Shown here: positions 20,485-30,461 of the stretch, piece by piece | Numbering within the stretch: the stretch's first letter is position 1 | Layout of the letters: every line of letters starts with the position of its first letter | Source: Pseudaquabacterium terrae | Lineage (GTDB): Bacteria > Pseudomonadota > Gammaproteobacteria > Burkholderiales > Burkholderiaceae_C | Direction: 5' to 3' | DNA: 64,000 nt | Assembly (NCBI RefSeq): GCF_013266755.1 | Contig: NZ_JABRWJ010000005.1 | Span: 620,001-684,000 of the forward strand | The notes under the pieces: model-generated | What the model was told of the DNA's origin: nothing | Database searches by the model: none | What the model saw: the letters and a program-made list of their open reading frames with translations, nothing else | Position numbers and translations under genes: made by a program

Positions 20485-20500
20485 TATAACGAATGTTATA
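20485..20500 (-). promoter_or_regulatory. Palindromic operator/-10 region of the AbrB-Doc operon
   Basis: A perfect inverted repeat TATAAC-GAAT-GTTATA, strikingly AT-rich for this genome, 20 bases upstream of the antitoxin ATG. On the minus strand each arm can be read as a TATAAC -10 box, so an AbrB dimer bound here would block RNA polymerase. No good -35 is evident. Confidence 0.55.
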
Positions 20501-20537
20501 CGCCTCTCGGAGCCGCCGCAAGCGGCCCCCGCGCCGT

Positions 20538-22328
20538 TCAGGCCGCCGGCGTCGGGTTGCGCAGGCGGATGTGCAGCTCGCGCAGCTGCTTCTCGTCGAC
20601 CGCGCTCGGCGCCATCGTCAGCAGGCATTGCGCGCGTTGCGTCTTCGGGAAGGCGATGACGTCGCGGATCGACTCGGCGCCGGCCATCAGCGTCGCGATG
20701 CGGTCCAGGCCGAAGGCCAGGCCGCCGTGCGGCGGTGCGCCGTACTGCAGCGCGTCGAGCAGGAAGCCGAACTTCAGCTGTTGCTCGTCGGGACCGATCT
20801 TCAGCGCTTCGAAGACCTTGGCCTGGACGTCGGCGCGGTGGATACGCACCGAGCCGCCGCCGATCTCCCAGCCGTTGAGCACCATGTCGTACGCCTTGGC
20901 GACGCACTTTCCCGGATCGGTCGTCATCAGATCCTCATGGCCGTCCTTGGGTGCCGTGAACGGGTGGTGCACGGCAACCCAGCGATCGGCTTCCTCGTCG
21001 TGCTCGAACATCGGGAAGTCGACGACCCACAGCGGCGCCCACTTGTCCTCGAACAGATCGTGCGTGCGTCCGAATTCGCTGTGGCCGACCTTCACGCGCA
21101 GCGCGCCCAGCGCGTCGTTGACGACCTTCTCCCGGTCGGCGCCGAAGAAGATCAGGTCGCCGTTGCGCGCGCCGGTGCGGGCGATGATCTCGGCGATCGC
21201 CGCGTCGTGCAGGTTCTTGACGATCGGCGACTGCAGGCCTTCGCGGCCCTTGCCGGCGTCGTTGACCTTGACCCACGCCAGGCCCTTGGCACCGTAGATC
21301 TTGACGAACTCGGTGTAGGCATCGATCTCGCCGCGGCTCATCTCGCCGCCGCCCGGCACGCGCAACGCGGCCACGCGGCCGCCCGGTGTCGTGGCCGGCG
21401 TCGAGAAGACCTTGAAGTCGACATCCTTCATCACGTCGGTCAGCTCAGTGAACTGAAGCTTGACGCGCAGATCCGGCTTGTCCGAACCGTAACGATGCAT
21501 CGCCTCGGTGTAGCTCAGCTGCGCGTAGACCGGCAGCTCGATGCCCATCACCTTGCGGAACACCGTGCGGATCATCGCCTCGGTGATCGCGCGGATCTCC
21601 TCCTCGGCGAGGAACGAGGTCTCGATATCGATCTGCGTGAACTCGGGCTGGCGGTCGGCGCGCAAGTCTTCGTCGCGGAAGCACTTGGTGATCTGGTAAT
21701 AACGGTCGAAGCCAGCGACCATCAGCAGCTGCTTGAACAGCTGCGGCGACTGCGGCAGCGCGAAGAACATGCCGTCGTGCACGCGGCTGGGCACCAGGTA
21801 GTCGCGCGCGCCCTCGGGCGTGCTCTTGGTCAGCATCGGCGTCTCGATGTCGATGAAGCCCTGCTCGTCGAGGAACTTGCGCACCTCGATCGCCACCTTG
21901 TAGCGCAGCATCATGTTCTTCTGCATCGCCGGGCGGCGCAGGTCGAGCACGCGGTGCGTCAGGCGCACGGTCTCCGACAGGTTCTCGTCGTCGAGCTGGA
22001 ACGGCGGCGTCACGCTGGCGTTCAGCACCTCGAGCTCGAGCGCCAGCACTTCGATCTTGCCGCTGACGAGGTTGCTGTTCTCGGTGCCGGCCGGCCGCGC
22101 GCGCACCTTGCCCACCACCTTCAGGCAGAACTCGTTGCGCACGTCCTCGGCGGTCTTGAACATCTCCGGGCGGTCCGGATCGCAGACGATCTGCACCAGG
22201 CCTTCACGGTCGCGCAGGTCGATGAAGATCACGCCGCCATGGTCGCGTCGGCGATGCGCCCAGCCCATCAGCGTGACAGTCTGGCCCATCAGCGCTTCGC
22301 TGACCAGGCCGCAGTAGGTGGTTCTCAT
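20538..22328 (-). CDS. aspS: Aspartyl-tRNA synthetase
   Basis: A 596-residue class IIb synthetase charging tRNA-Asp. The OB-fold anticodon domain (about 1-120, [25 protein letters not shown]) precedes class II motif 1 and motif 2 ([18 protein letters not shown]). A bacterial GAD insertion is present in the middle. Motif 3 is GLAFGLDRI near the end. Length is standard. It follows DUF502 after 144 bases and precedes the toxin-antitoxin pair. Whether it also charges tRNA-Asn cannot be judged. Confidence 0.95.
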   Translation of the reverse strand: MRTTYCGLVSEALMGQTVTLMGWAHRRRDHGGVIFIDLRDREGLVQIVCDPDRPEMFKTAEDVRNEFCLKVVGKVRARPAGTENSNLVSGKIEVLALELEVLNASVTPPFQLDDENLSETVRLTHRVLDLRRPAMQKNMMLRYKVAIEVRKFLDEQGFIDIETPMLTKSTPEGARDYLVPSRVHDGMFFALPQSPQLFKQLLMVAGFDRYYQITKCFRDEDLRADRQPEFTQIDIETSFLAEEEIRAITEAMIRTVFRKVMGIELPVYAQLSYTEAMHRYGSDKPDLRVKLQFTELTDVMKDVDFKVFSTPATTPGGRVAALRVPGGGEMSRGEIDAYTEFVKIYGAKGLAWVKVNDAGKGREGLQSPIVKNLHDAAIAEIIARTGARNGDLIFFGADREKVVNDALGALRVKVGHSEFGRTHDLFEDKWAPLWVVDFPMFEHDEEADRWVAVHHPFTAPKDGHEDLMTTDPGKCVAKAYDMVLNGWEIGGGSVRIHRADVQAKVFEALKIGPDEQQLKFGFLLDALQYGAPPHGGLAFGLDRIATLMAGAESIRDVIAFPKTQRAQCLLTMAPSAVDEKQLRELHIRLRNPTPAA

Positions 22329-22450
22329 TGAAGGGACTCCTTGAATTTCTTCGGGTCGGAAACGAAAGACGCGGCGGCTGAATGCGCGGCCGGCGCCTGT
22401 CGATGCAAATGCGGGGATGCTGTGGCGGGCGGGGCCGGTGAGGACCCTCC

Positions 22451-22479
22451 GGGCTGAACGCCTGCCGGGCGTTCAACCC
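22451..22479 (-). terminator. Hairpin spanning the DUF502 stop, possible terminator or attenuator before aspS
   Basis: Twelve paired positions with one mismatch (GGG, TGAACGCC against GGCGTTCA, CCC) and a five-base loop. It includes the DUF502 stop codon. There is no T-run, so it would be a weak intrinsic terminator at best; the following 120 bases up to aspS show no other gene. Confidence 0.3.
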
Positions 22480-23141
22480 ATGCGGTTGGGGTCAGCCTCC
22501 CCCAGCCGCACGGCCGGGGGCGCGGGCGGCGGCGGCGCCACCACACCCATCGAGATGATGTACTTCAGCGCCTCGTCGACGCTCATGTGCAGCGGGCGCA
22601 CGGCGGAACGCGGCATGATCAGGAAGAAGCCCGAGGTCGGGTTCGGCGTCGTCGGCACGTACAGGCTGACGTGGTCGCCGGCCAGATGCGCGGCGACCTC
22701 GCCGCTCGGCCGCCCGGTGACGAAGGCGATCGTCCACGAGCCCTGGTGCGGGTACTGCACCAGCACCGCTTCGCGGAAGGCGTTGCCGTCGCTCGAGAAC
22801 AGCGTGTCCGAGACCTGCTTGACCGAGCTGTAGATCGACTTGACGATCGGGATGCGGCCGAGCAAGCGGTCGCCCTGGCGCAGCCACCACTGGCCGAACA
22901 TGTTGGTGGCGAAGACGCCGGTGCCCAGCAGCAGCGCGACCATCACGAACACGCCGAGGAACGGGATGCCGCGCAGGCTTTCGAGCCCGTCGGAGACGAC
23001 GCCCGCCGGCACCGCCTTCTGCAGGCCCGACAGCAGCCACAGGAACATGCCGTCCATCGCGCCGTACAGCCACAGCAGCACCCACAGGGTGATGGCCAGT
23101 GGCAGCCAGACCAGCAGGCCGGCAATCAGGTATTTCTTCAA
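22473..23141 (-). CDS. DUF502 family membrane protein
   Basis: A 222-residue inner-membrane protein with two transmembrane segments (about 5-30 and 60-85) and a soluble C-terminal part containing VKSIYSSVKQV and SGFFLIMPRSAVRPLHMSVDEALKYI-type family features. The tail is Pro/Ala rich. The function is unknown. DUF502 genes sit between fmdB and aspS in many betaproteobacteria, as here. Confidence 0.82.
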   Translation of the reverse strand: MKKYLIAGLLVWLPLAITLWVLLWLYGAMDGMFLWLLSGLQKAVPAGVVSDGLESLRGIPFLGVFVMVALLLGTGVFATNMFGQWWLRQGDRLLGRIPIVKSIYSSVKQVSDTLFSSDGNAFREAVLVQYPHQGSWTIAFVTGRPSGEVAAHLAGDHVSLYVPTTPNPTSGFFLIMPRSAVRPLHMSVDEALKYIISMGVVAPPPPAPPAVRLGEADPNRMG

Positions 23142-23180
23142 GGGCGCTTTCGGAGGCTCGGGCGAGGTCGAGAAGCCGCC

Positions 23181-23525
23181 TCAGTGGCAGGCGCAGGAGC
23201 CGCCGCAGGCCGTGCCACTGCCCGTGGCAGCAGCCGGTGCAGGCGCAGATGCAGGCGACGCAGCGGGCGCTGCGGCCGGTGCCGACGTGTCGCCGGCAGC
23301 CGGCTTGGCGGCCTCGGGCGCCGCCGGCGCCGGGGCGGCCGCGCCGCCCTTGAAATCGGTGGCGTACCAGCCGGAGCCCTTCAGCTGGAAGCCCGCGGCG
23401 GTGACCTGCTTGCTGAACGCCTCGGCCCCGCAGGCCGGGCAGGTGCTGAGCACGGGGTCGCTGAGCTTCTGCAGCACGTCTTTCGCGTGGCCACATTCAG
23501 CGCAGCGGTAGGCGTAGATCGGCAT
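23181..23525 (-). CDS. FmdB-type zinc ribbon protein
   Basis: A 114-residue protein. The N-terminal zinc ribbon has CAEC (about 8-11) and CPAC (about 29-32); the FQLKGSGWYATDFKG motif (about 46-60) is characteristic. The C-terminal half is an Ala/Pro-rich linker ending in a Cys-rich tail (CGGSCACH) that could bind metal. It was first named as a putative regulator; the true role is unclear. ATG 23525 is preceded by AAGGG and a well-placed TATAAT. Confidence 0.82.
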   Translation of the reverse strand: MPIYAYRCAECGHAKDVLQKLSDPVLSTCPACGAEAFSKQVTAAGFQLKGSGWYATDFKGGAAAPAPAAPEAAKPAAGDTSAPAAAPAASPASAPAPAAATGSGTACGGSCACH

Positions 23526-23552
23526 GGCTAAACCCTTGATGCAAAACAGAAA

Positions 23553-23558
23553 ATTATA
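23553..23558 (-). promoter_or_regulatory. -10 box of the fmdB promoter
   Basis: A perfect TATAAT on the minus strand, 27 bases before the fmdB ATG, giving a leader of about 20 bases. The -35 region falls inside the hairpin at 23562-23586 and has no clear consensus. Confidence 0.45.
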
Positions 23559-23561
23559 CGG

Positions 23562-23586
23562 GCGCCGGCTGTCTTGACGCCGGCGC
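23562..23586 (-). terminator. Probable terminator of the symporter gene
   Basis: Perfect 8-bp arms GCGCCGGC and GCCGGCGC with a nine-base loop, 22 bases after the symporter stop. It is followed on the minus strand by an AT-rich tract that contains TTTT and also the fmdB -10 box, so termination and initiation signals overlap. Confidence 0.5.
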
Positions 23587-23608
23587 TCCGGGATATGGGG
23601 GTGAAGCC

Positions 23609-25072
23609 TTACGCGTTCAAGCCCGCGATGGGGTGCTGCATCTCGTGCCGGTTCTGCAGGAACTGCGGCATCAGCGAGCCCGCCACCATGCCCACCAGCG
23701 CGGCGATCAACCCGGCCAACTGGCCCGGGAAGGCCTCGCCCAGCGTGCTGATCTGCGGGAAGAACAGGATCCACACGCCGATGCCGGCAGCGACCGAGAA
23801 GATCGCACCCTGGGTCGTCGCGCGCTTCCAGTACACGCCCATCGCCAGCGGCACGAAGGCCCCGACCAGTGTCACCTGGTAGGCCGAGGACACCAGGTCG
23901 TAGATCGGCGTGCCCTTCATCGCGATCGCATAGGCCAGCACCAGCGCGGCGAAGATCACGATGCTCCAGCGCATCGCCAGCAGCTGCTGGCGGTCGTTCA
24001 TGTGCGGGCGCAGGTTCTTCAGGATGTTCTCGACGAAGCTGGTCGACGGTGCCAGCAGCGTCGCCGACGAGGTGCTCTTGATCGCCGACAGCAGCGCGCC
24101 GAAGAACAGGATCTGCATGAACAGCGGCATCTTGGTCAGCACGAAGGTCGGCAGCAGGCGCTGGTAGTCGTCCTTGGCCAGCTCCATCGCCTGCTGGCCC
24201 ATCACGACGACCGCGCAGGCGACGACGAACATCGGCACGAACGCGAACAGGATGTAGCTGACGCCGCCGATCACTGCGCCCGAGCGCGCGGTCGGCGCGT
24301 CCTTGGCCGACATCACGCGCTGGAACACGTCCTGCTGCGGGATGCTGCCCAGCATCATCGTCAGGCCCGCGGCGATGAAGAAGGCGATGTCCTTGAAGCT
24401 CGGCTCGGGGAAGAAGTTCCACAGCTCCTTCTGCGTCGCCATCGCGAACACCTTGTCGGCGCCACCGGCCAGGTCGCTGGCGAAGATCGCGATCACCGTC
24501 AGGCCGATCACCAGCACGATCATCTGGATGAAGTCGGTCCAGGCCACCGCGAGGAAGCCGCCGACGACAACGTAGATCAGCACCGCCAGCGTGCCGACGA
24601 TCATGCCGGTGGTCTCCGACATCGCGCCGTCCGTCAGCACCGAGAAGACCAGGCCGAGCGCGGTGATCTGCGCCGCGACCCAGCCGAGGTAGCTGAGGAT
24701 GATCGCCGTCGAGCAGAACACCTCGATGCCCTTGCCGAAGCGCTGGCGGTAGAAGTCGCCGATCGTCAGCAGGTTCTGCCGGTAGAGCTTCATCGCGAAG
24801 AACAGGCCCACCAGGATCAGGCAGGTGCCGGCGCCGAACGGGTCCTCGACGATCGAGCCGAGGCCGCCCTGCACGAACTTGGCCGGGATGCCCATCACCG
24901 TCTCGGCGCCGAACCAGGTCGCGAAGGTCGTCGTGACGACCATGATCAACGGCAGCCGGCGCCCGGCGATCGCGAAATCTGCCGTGTTCTTGATGCGCGT
25001 GCCGGCCCACACGCCGAGGGCCAGGGTGCCCAGCAGGTAGAGCACGACGAAGACGATCAGGATGGTGTTCAT
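23609..25072 (-). CDS. Sodium:solute symporter (SSS family)
   Basis: A 487-residue integral membrane protein with about 13 hydrophobic segments. Family features are ADFAIAGRRLPLIMVVTTTFATWFGAET-type start of the core, GGFLAVAWTDFIQM, LGSIPQQDVFQR and SAIKSTSSATLLAPS, which carry sodium-site residues. The ATG at 25072 begins the first helix (MNTILIVFVVLYLLG); upstream codons are out of place. The solute cannot be assigned from sequence. It lies between ubiB and fmdB on the same strand. Confidence 0.82.
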   Translation of the reverse strand: MNTILIVFVVLYLLGTLALGVWAGTRIKNTADFAIAGRRLPLIMVVTTTFATWFGAETVMGIPAKFVQGGLGSIVEDPFGAGTCLILVGLFFAMKLYRQNLLTIGDFYRQRFGKGIEVFCSTAIILSYLGWVAAQITALGLVFSVLTDGAMSETTGMIVGTLAVLIYVVVGGFLAVAWTDFIQMIVLVIGLTVIAIFASDLAGGADKVFAMATQKELWNFFPEPSFKDIAFFIAAGLTMMLGSIPQQDVFQRVMSAKDAPTARSGAVIGGVSYILFAFVPMFVVACAVVVMGQQAMELAKDDYQRLLPTFVLTKMPLFMQILFFGALLSAIKSTSSATLLAPSTSFVENILKNLRPHMNDRQQLLAMRWSIVIFAALVLAYAIAMKGTPIYDLVSSAYQVTLVGAFVPLAMGVYWKRATTQGAIFSVAAGIGVWILFFPQISTLGEAFPGQLAGLIAALVGMVAGSLMPQFLQNRHEMQHPIAGLNA

Positions 25073-25165
25073 GCGATGGTCGGGGCAGCGACGACAGGGA
25101 GCGGCCAAGCAAGCGCCAAGCCGCGCCGCGCATTATCTACACGCGCGCGTCAGGGCCAAGTCGGT

Positions 25166-26713
25166 TCAATACGGCCAGTACAGATAGAGCTGCAGCCCGA
25201 TCGCGCCGGCCAGCAGCGCCGCGCCGCCGAGCAGCGCGGAGCGCATCAGCCGGTTGCTGCGCCGCATCTCGGCCAACAGCGCGAGCTGCGCCGGATCGGG
25301 CCCCTGCTGGCGCAGCAGCGCCTGGTGGATCAGCCGCGGCAGCTCGGGCAGCAGCTGCGCATAACGCGGCGCCTCGTTCTTCAGGCGGTCGGTCAGGCCG
25401 GCCCAGCCGACCTGCTGATTCATCCACTGTTCGAGGAACGGCTTGGCGGTGTTCCACAGGTCGAGCTCCGGATCGAGCTGGCGGCCGAGGCCCTCGATGT
25501 TCAGCAGCGTCTTCTGCAACAGCACCAGCTGCGGCTGGATCTCGACATTGAAGCGGCGCGAGGTCTGGAACAGCCGCATCAGTACCGCGCCGAGCGAGAT
25601 GTCCTTCAGCGGCCGGTCGAAGTGCGGCTCGCAGACGGCGCGGATCGCGCTTTCCAGCGCATCGACCCGCGTGCCCGGCGGCACCCAGCCGCTTTCGATG
25701 TGCAGCTCGGCGACACGCTTGTAGTCGCGCCGGAAGAAGGCCAGGAAGTTCTGCGCCAGGTAGTCCTTGTCCCACTCGGTGAGCGTGCCGATGATGCCGA
25801 AGTCGAGCGCGATGTAGCGGCCGAAGGTCTGCGGCGCGATGCTGACCTGGATGTTGCCGGGGTGCATGTCGGCGTGGAAGAAGCCGTCGCGGAAGACCTG
25901 CGTGAAGAAGATCGTCACGCCGTCGCGCGCCAGCTTCTTGATGTCGACACCGGCTTCGCGCAGCCGCGGCACCTGGCTGATCGGCACGCCGTTCATGCGC
26001 TCCATGACGATCACCGCCGGCGTGCACAGGTCCCACACCATCTCGGGCACCATCACCAGGCCGAGGCTTTCCATGTTGCGCCGCAGCTGCGCGGCGTTGG
26101 CGGCCTCGCGCACCAGGTCGAGCTCGTCGTGCAGGTAGGTGTCGAACTCGGCAACGACCTCGCGCGGCTTCAGCCGCTTGGCATCGGTCCAGACGCGCTC
26201 GACCAGCCGGGCCAGCGTGTGCATCAGTTGCAGGTCGTGCTCGATGACCTGCAGCATGCCGGGGCGCAGCACCTTGACAGCCACCTCCCGGCCGTCGAGC
26301 AGCACGCCGAAGTGCACCTGCGCGATCGACGCGCTGGCCACCGGCTCCGGGTCGAACGCCTTGAAGATCTGATCGATGCGCCGACCGAACGCCCGCTCGA
26401 TCATCGCCACCGCCTGCACGCCCGGAAACGGCGGCACGCGATCCTGCAACCGGGCGAGCTCGTCGGCGACGTCCAGCGGCAGCAGGTCGCGCCGCGTCGA
26501 CAGCACCTGGCCGAACTTGACGAAGATCGGTCCGAGCTTCTCGAGCGCACGCCGCAGCCGCTCGCCGCGCGGCGCCTGCAGCCGGCGGCCGATCGTCGCC
26601 ACGTAGACCATCGCGCGCACCCAACGCTGCCGGAAGCCCGACAGCGCGACCTCATCCAGGCCGAAGCGCAGGACGGTGAACGCGATGTAGACGAGCCGGA
26701 AGAAGTGACCCAT
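25166..26713 (-). CDS. ubiB: UbiB, atypical kinase/ATPase of ubiquinone synthesis
   Basis: A 515-residue ABC1/ADCK-family protein that supports the ubiquinone-modifying complex. Visible are the KxGQ helix region ([14 protein letters not shown]), the Ala-rich loop [19 protein letters not shown] with the nucleotide lysine, HADMHPGN (catalytic) and ALDFGIIG (metal Asp). One C-terminal transmembrane segment is present (about 490-513). Its ATG shares a base with the ubiJ stop. ATG 26713 is chosen over TTG 26716. Confidence 0.92.
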   Translation of the reverse strand: MGHFFRLVYIAFTVLRFGLDEVALSGFRQRWVRAMVYVATIGRRLQAPRGERLRRALEKLGPIFVKFGQVLSTRRDLLPLDVADELARLQDRVPPFPGVQAVAMIERAFGRRIDQIFKAFDPEPVASASIAQVHFGVLLDGREVAVKVLRPGMLQVIEHDLQLMHTLARLVERVWTDAKRLKPREVVAEFDTYLHDELDLVREAANAAQLRRNMESLGLVMVPEMVWDLCTPAVIVMERMNGVPISQVPRLREAGVDIKKLARDGVTIFFTQVFRDGFFHADMHPGNIQVSIAPQTFGRYIALDFGIIGTLTEWDKDYLAQNFLAFFRRDYKRVAELHIESGWVPPGTRVDALESAIRAVCEPHFDRPLKDISLGAVLMRLFQTSRRFNVEIQPQLVLLQKTLLNIEGLGRQLDPELDLWNTAKPFLEQWMNQQVGWAGLTDRLKNEAPRYAQLLPELPRLIHQALLRQQGPDPAQLALLAEMRRSNRLMRSALLGGAALLAGAIGLQLYLYWPY

Positions 26714-27252
26714 CAAGGACGCGTACCGGGCCCGTCAGCGGCGCGCGCGGCGGGCGACGCGGCCTGCACCGCGGCGCGCAAGCCACGCGCCAGCAGCGAG
26801 CCCAGCCGCGCAACTTCATGCGCGACCACCGGCCCGAACAGCCGCTCCAGGTCGGCGGCGATGTCCCAGCGCAGGTTCTTGCTGAGCCAGTCGATGTCGG
26901 CGGCGAATTGCGCATCACCGTCGATGGCCAGCGCCGGCGTCTCGCCGGCCAGCGCCTTCAGCGCCAGGGCGGCGGGGTTCGACGCGTCGACGCGCACGAC
27001 CAGGTCGGCATCGGCGGGCACGTCGTCGCCGGCACACCACTCGACCAACGCCGCCGGCGTGATGCGAAAGACCAGCCGCGGCGGCGCCGGCAGCAGGCGC
27101 GGCCAGCCCTCGAGCTCGAGGCGCAGCACGCGGCCGGCATGCGGTGTGAGCCGCTCCGTCGCCGCCGGCTCGCTCGACAGCACGTGGTTGACGACCAGCA
27201 CCAGGCGCTCCATCAGCGCCGGTGCCAGCAGGGCCTGCAGGGCTTGAAACAT
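26713..27252 (-). CDS. ubiJ: UbiJ, ubiquinone-biosynthesis accessory factor with SCP2 domain
   Basis: A 179-residue protein with a lipid-binding SCP2 fold (about 15-120) and an amphipathic C-terminal helix, as in UbiJ. Together with UbiB it belongs to the accessory set of aerobic ubiquinone synthesis. Weak sequence conservation is normal for the family; the position directly upstream of ubiB, with overlapping stop and start, makes the call secure. ubiE, usually close by, is 6.5 kb away here. Confidence 0.82.
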   Translation of the reverse strand: MFQALQALLAPALMERLVLVVNHVLSSEPAATERLTPHAGRVLRLELEGWPRLLPAPPRLVFRITPAALVEWCAGDDVPADADLVVRVDASNPAALALKALAGETPALAIDGDAQFAADIDWLSKNLRWDIAADLERLFGPVVAHEVARLGSLLARGLRAAVQAASPAARAADGPGTRP

Positions 27253-27360
27253 CGCCGCATTGTAGGCAGCGGCGATGGCTGAACGCCTGCGTGTCCGGCC
27301 GCCTGCCGACCCCCATGCGTGCAGGACAATGAGTGCCTCCGCGCGCTTCAGACCGTCCCG

Positions 27361-28410
27361 ATGCCCACCATCCTGCTGACCGGCGCCACCGGCTACATCG
27401 CCTCGCACACCTGGCTCGCACTGCAGGACGCGGGCTTCAAGGTCGTCGGCGTCGATGACTTCTCGAACAGCTCGCCGCTGGTGCTCGACCGGCTGCGCGA
27501 GCTGGGTCCGCAGGCGCCCGAGTTCGAGCGCGCCGACGTCGGCGACGCGGCGGCGATGCAGGCGCTCTTCACGCGGCGGCACATCGATGCCGTGGTGCAC
27601 TTCGCGGCGCACAAGGCGGTCGGCGAATCGGTGCAGCGGCCGCTCGACTACTACGCGAACAACCTCGGCGGGCTGATCACGATCTGCCGCGCGATGCAGG
27701 CCGCCGGCTGCCGGCGCCTGGTCTTCAGCTCCAGCGCGACCGTCTACGGCGACCCCGAGCGGCTGCCGATCACCGAGGATTCGCCGCTGTCGGCGACCAA
27801 CCCGTACGGCCAGACCAAGCTGATCGGCGAGCAGATCCTGAAGGACCTGGTCGCCGCGGACGCCCGAGCGAACGGGGACGGGGCCATCGGCCCCGCGTGG
27901 CAGACCGCCTGCCTGCGCTACTTCAACCCGGTCGGCGCGCACGAGAGCGGCCGCATCGGCGAGGACCCCGGCGGCACGCCGAACAACCTGATGCCCTACG
28001 TCGCGCAGGTGGCGATCGGCCGCCGGCCGCAGCTGTCGGTGTTCGGCGACGACTACCCGACGCCCGACGGCACCGGCGTGCGCGACTACATCCACGTCGT
28101 CGATCTGGCCGAGGGCCATGTCGCCGCGCTGCGCCGGCTGTTCGACGCGCCGGGCTCGTTCACCGTCAACCTCGGCACGGGCCGCGGCCACAGCGTGCTG
28201 GAGCTGGTGCGCGCCTATGCCGAGGCCAGCGGTCGCCCGGTGCCCTACCAGGTCGTGCCGCGGCGTCCCGGCGATGTCGCTGCGTGTTATGCCGATCCGT
28301 CGCTCGCCGCGAGCCTGCTAGGCTGGCGGGCGCAACACGACCTGGCCCGCATGTGCAGCGACAGCTGGCGCTGGCAGTCCCTCAACCCCGAAGGTTTCAA
28401 GAATCCATGA
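27361..28410 (+). CDS. galE: UDP-glucose 4-epimerase
   Basis: A 349-residue extended SDR enzyme interconverting UDP-glucose and UDP-galactose (or the N-acetyl forms). NAD-binding GATGYIASH is at 7-15, catalytic SSSATVYGD and NPYGQTK (Tyr-x3-Lys) follow, and DYIHVVDLAEGH is typical of GalE. It is the first gene of a plus-strand sugar-nucleotide operon; its stop overlaps the manC ATG. The cluster context suggests supply of galactose units for a surface polysaccharide. Confidence 0.9.
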   Translation: MPTILLTGATGYIASHTWLALQDAGFKVVGVDDFSNSSPLVLDRLRELGPQAPEFERADVGDAAAMQALFTRRHIDAVVHFAAHKAVGESVQRPLDYYANNLGGLITICRAMQAAGCRRLVFSSSATVYGDPERLPITEDSPLSATNPYGQTKLIGEQILKDLVAADARANGDGAIGPAWQTACLRYFNPVGAHESGRIGEDPGGTPNNLMPYVAQVAIGRRPQLSVFGDDYPTPDGTGVRDYIHVVDLAEGHVAALRRLFDAPGSFTVNLGTGRGHSVLELVRAYAEASGRPVPYQVVPRRPGDVAACYADPSLAASLLGWRAQHDLARMCSDSWRWQSLNPEGFKNP

Positions 28411-29855
28411 GCGTCGTAGACGTCCAACCCGTGATCATGGCCGGCGGCTCCGGCACCCGGCTGTGGCCGCTGTCGCGCTCCGGCTACCCGAAGCAGTTCC
28501 TCGTGCTGTCGGGCAACTCCAGCCTGTTCCAGCAGGCCGCGTCGCGGCTGCAGCGGCTGGCCGCAGGCGAGATCACGGTCGCTGCGCCGCTGGTCGTCGG
28601 CAACGAGGAGCATCGCTTCCTGGTGCTCGACCAATTGCGCGAGCTGAAGGCCGAGCCGGCCGCGCTGCTGCTCGAGCCGATGGGCCGCAACACCGCGCCG
28701 GCCCTGACGCTGGCCGCGCTGCAGGCCTGCGCCGGCGGCGCCGACCCGGTGCTGGTGGTCACGCCGGCGGACCAGACGATCGGCGACGAGGCCGCTTTCG
28801 GCGCCGCGCTGCAGCGGGCAGTGAGCCTGGCCGCCGGCGGCGCGATCGCGATCCTCGGCGTGACGCCCGAGCGGCCCGAAACCGGCTACGGCTACATCCG
28901 CGTCGCCGGCGCGGCGGCGAACGGCGAGGCGCCGCGCGTCGCGCGCTTCGTCGAGAAGCCGGACCAGGCCACCGCCGAGGGCTACCTCGCCGACGGTGGC
29001 TACTTCTGGAACGCCGGCATGTTCGTGCTGAAGGCCTCGGTGTGGCTGGCCGCGCTCGAGAGCTTCCGTCCCGACATCGCCGCCGCCACCCGCGCCGCGT
29101 TCGATGCCCGCACCACCGATGCGCGCTTCGTTCGCCCCGATGCCAAGCGCTTCGCCACGGTGCCGAGCGAGTCGGTCGACTACGCGGTGATGGAGAAGTG
29201 CCCCGGCAGCGCGTTCGACATCCGCATGGTCGAGCTGAATGCCGGCTGGAACGACCTCGGCGCGTGGGAAGCGGTGTGGCAGGTGCTGCCGAAGGACGGC
29301 CAGGGCAATGCGAGCGTCGGCGACGCGATCATCAAGGACTCGCGCAATACGCTGGTGCATGCGACGAGCCGGCTGGTCAGCGCCGTCGGGCTGACCGACA
29401 TCGTCGTCGTCGAGACCGCCGACGCGGTGCTGGTGGCCGACCGCGAGCGCAGCCAGGAGGTCAAGCAGATCGTCGCGCAGCTCGGCGCCGAGCAGCGCGG
29501 CGAACACGCGCTGCACCGCAAGGTGCACCGGCCCTGGGGCTGGTACGACTCGATCGACGCCGGCCCGCGCTTCCAGGTCAAGCGCATCCTCGTCAAGCCG
29601 GGCGCGTCCTTGAGCCTGCAGAAGCACCACCATCGCGCCGAGCACTGGATCGTCGTCTCCGGCACCGCCGAGGTCACCAACGGCGACAAGGTGGTGCTGC
29701 TGACCGAGAACCAGAGCACCTACATCCCGCTCGGCCAGGTGCACCGCCTCGCGAACCCCGGCAAGGTGCCGCTCGAGATCATCGAGGTGCAGTCGGGTAG
29801 CTACCTGGGCGAAGACGACATCGTGCGCTTCGAGGACACCTACGGCCGCAGCTGA
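28407..29855 (+). CDS. manC: Mannose-1-phosphate guanylyltransferase/mannose-6-phosphate isomerase
   Basis: A 482-residue bifunctional type II PMI-GMP enzyme making GDP-mannose. The N-terminal nucleotidyltransferase has GGSGTRLWPLSR (about 12-23) and PKQFL; FVEKPD is the substrate motif. The C-terminal cupin isomerase (about 365-482) has RPWGWYDSID, QKHHHRAEHW and YIPLGQVHRL metal-site motifs. It overlaps galE by four bases. It ends nine bases before a zeta-toxin-like gene that is out of keeping with the operon. Confidence 0.92.
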   Translation: MSVVDVQPVIMAGGSGTRLWPLSRSGYPKQFLVLSGNSSLFQQAASRLQRLAAGEITVAAPLVVGNEEHRFLVLDQLRELKAEPAALLLEPMGRNTAPALTLAALQACAGGADPVLVVTPADQTIGDEAAFGAALQRAVSLAAGGAIAILGVTPERPETGYGYIRVAGAAANGEAPRVARFVEKPDQATAEGYLADGGYFWNAGMFVLKASVWLAALESFRPDIAAATRAAFDARTTDARFVRPDAKRFATVPSESVDYAVMEKCPGSAFDIRMVELNAGWNDLGAWEAVWQVLPKDGQGNASVGDAIIKDSRNTLVHATSRLVSAVGLTDIVVVETADAVLVADRERSQEVKQIVAQLGAEQRGEHALHRKVHRPWGWYDSIDAGPRFQVKRILVKPGASLSLQKHHHRAEHWIVVSGTAEVTNGDKVVLLTENQSTYIPLGQVHRLANPGKVPLEIIEVQSGSYLGEDDIVRFEDTYGRS

Positions 29856-29864
29856 CCCCAGGTT

Positions 29865-30461
29865 GTGAAGCGCGCGCCGCGTGTCATTGTCTTCGCCGGC
29901 CCGAACGGCGCCGGCAAAACGACTCATGCGGAGCCGATCCTTCGACAGTTGGGAATCAGCCTGTTCGTCAACGCCGACTACATCGCCCGCGGGCTGTCGG
30001 GTCGGGACACCGCCGCGGTCGACTTCGAGGCCGGACGGATCATGCTGCGCCGCCTTGGGCAGCTGGCCGCTGACGAAGCGGACTTCGCTTTCGAATCGAC
30101 ACTGTCGAGCCGCAGCTTTGCCGCCTTCTTGGCCGCGCTGCGACAACGTGGCTATCGGGTATCGATCTTCTATTTCTCGCTGCGCGATGCGACCTTGGCG
30201 GTTCGACGCGTTCGCATGCGCGTTCGCCTTGGTGGACACGACGTTGCGGTGGAGACAGTGCGTCGGCGCTTCGGGCGCAGCCTGTCGAACTTCTTCGACC
30301 TGTACATTGCATGTGCCGACGAATGGACCGTGTTCGACAACTCGGCAGCCGGAATCAGCCAGCTTGTCGCCTCGCATAATCGGGGCGGTACGACTGTCGA
30401 GGACAAGCTCACATGGCAAAGACTGCACCGGCAGGCGGCGCGCGCCCGGAACCGCCGCTGA
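29865..30461 (+). CDS. Zeta-toxin-like P-loop kinase (COG4185 type)
   Basis: A 198-residue protein with Walker [10 protein letters not shown] (12-20), the [13 protein letters not shown] segment, the FESTLSSRS motif (76-84) and [14 protein letters not shown] (123-136), the pattern of chromosomal zeta-toxin-like kinases. Known zeta toxins phosphorylate UDP-sugars of cell-wall synthesis. It starts with GTG. GC content in hand-counted 60-base lines is 57-67%, below the flanking genes, suggesting transfer. It sits inside a sugar-nucleotide operon and overlaps the next small ORF. Confidence 0.75.
   Translation: MKRAPRVIVFAGPNGAGKTTHAEPILRQLGISLFVNADYIARGLSGRDTAAVDFEAGRIMLRRLGQLAADEADFAFESTLSSRSFAAFLAALRQRGYRVSIFYFSLRDATLAVRRVRMRVRLGGHDVAVETVRRRFGRSLSNFFDLYIACADEWTVFDNSAAGISQLVASHNRGGTTVEDKLTWQRLHRQAARARNRR

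Noticed and set aside
23633-27247. A plus-strand open frame of about 1200 codons opposite the symporter, ubiB and ubiJ
   Set aside because: It spans three real genes on the other strand and has the same shadow composition.
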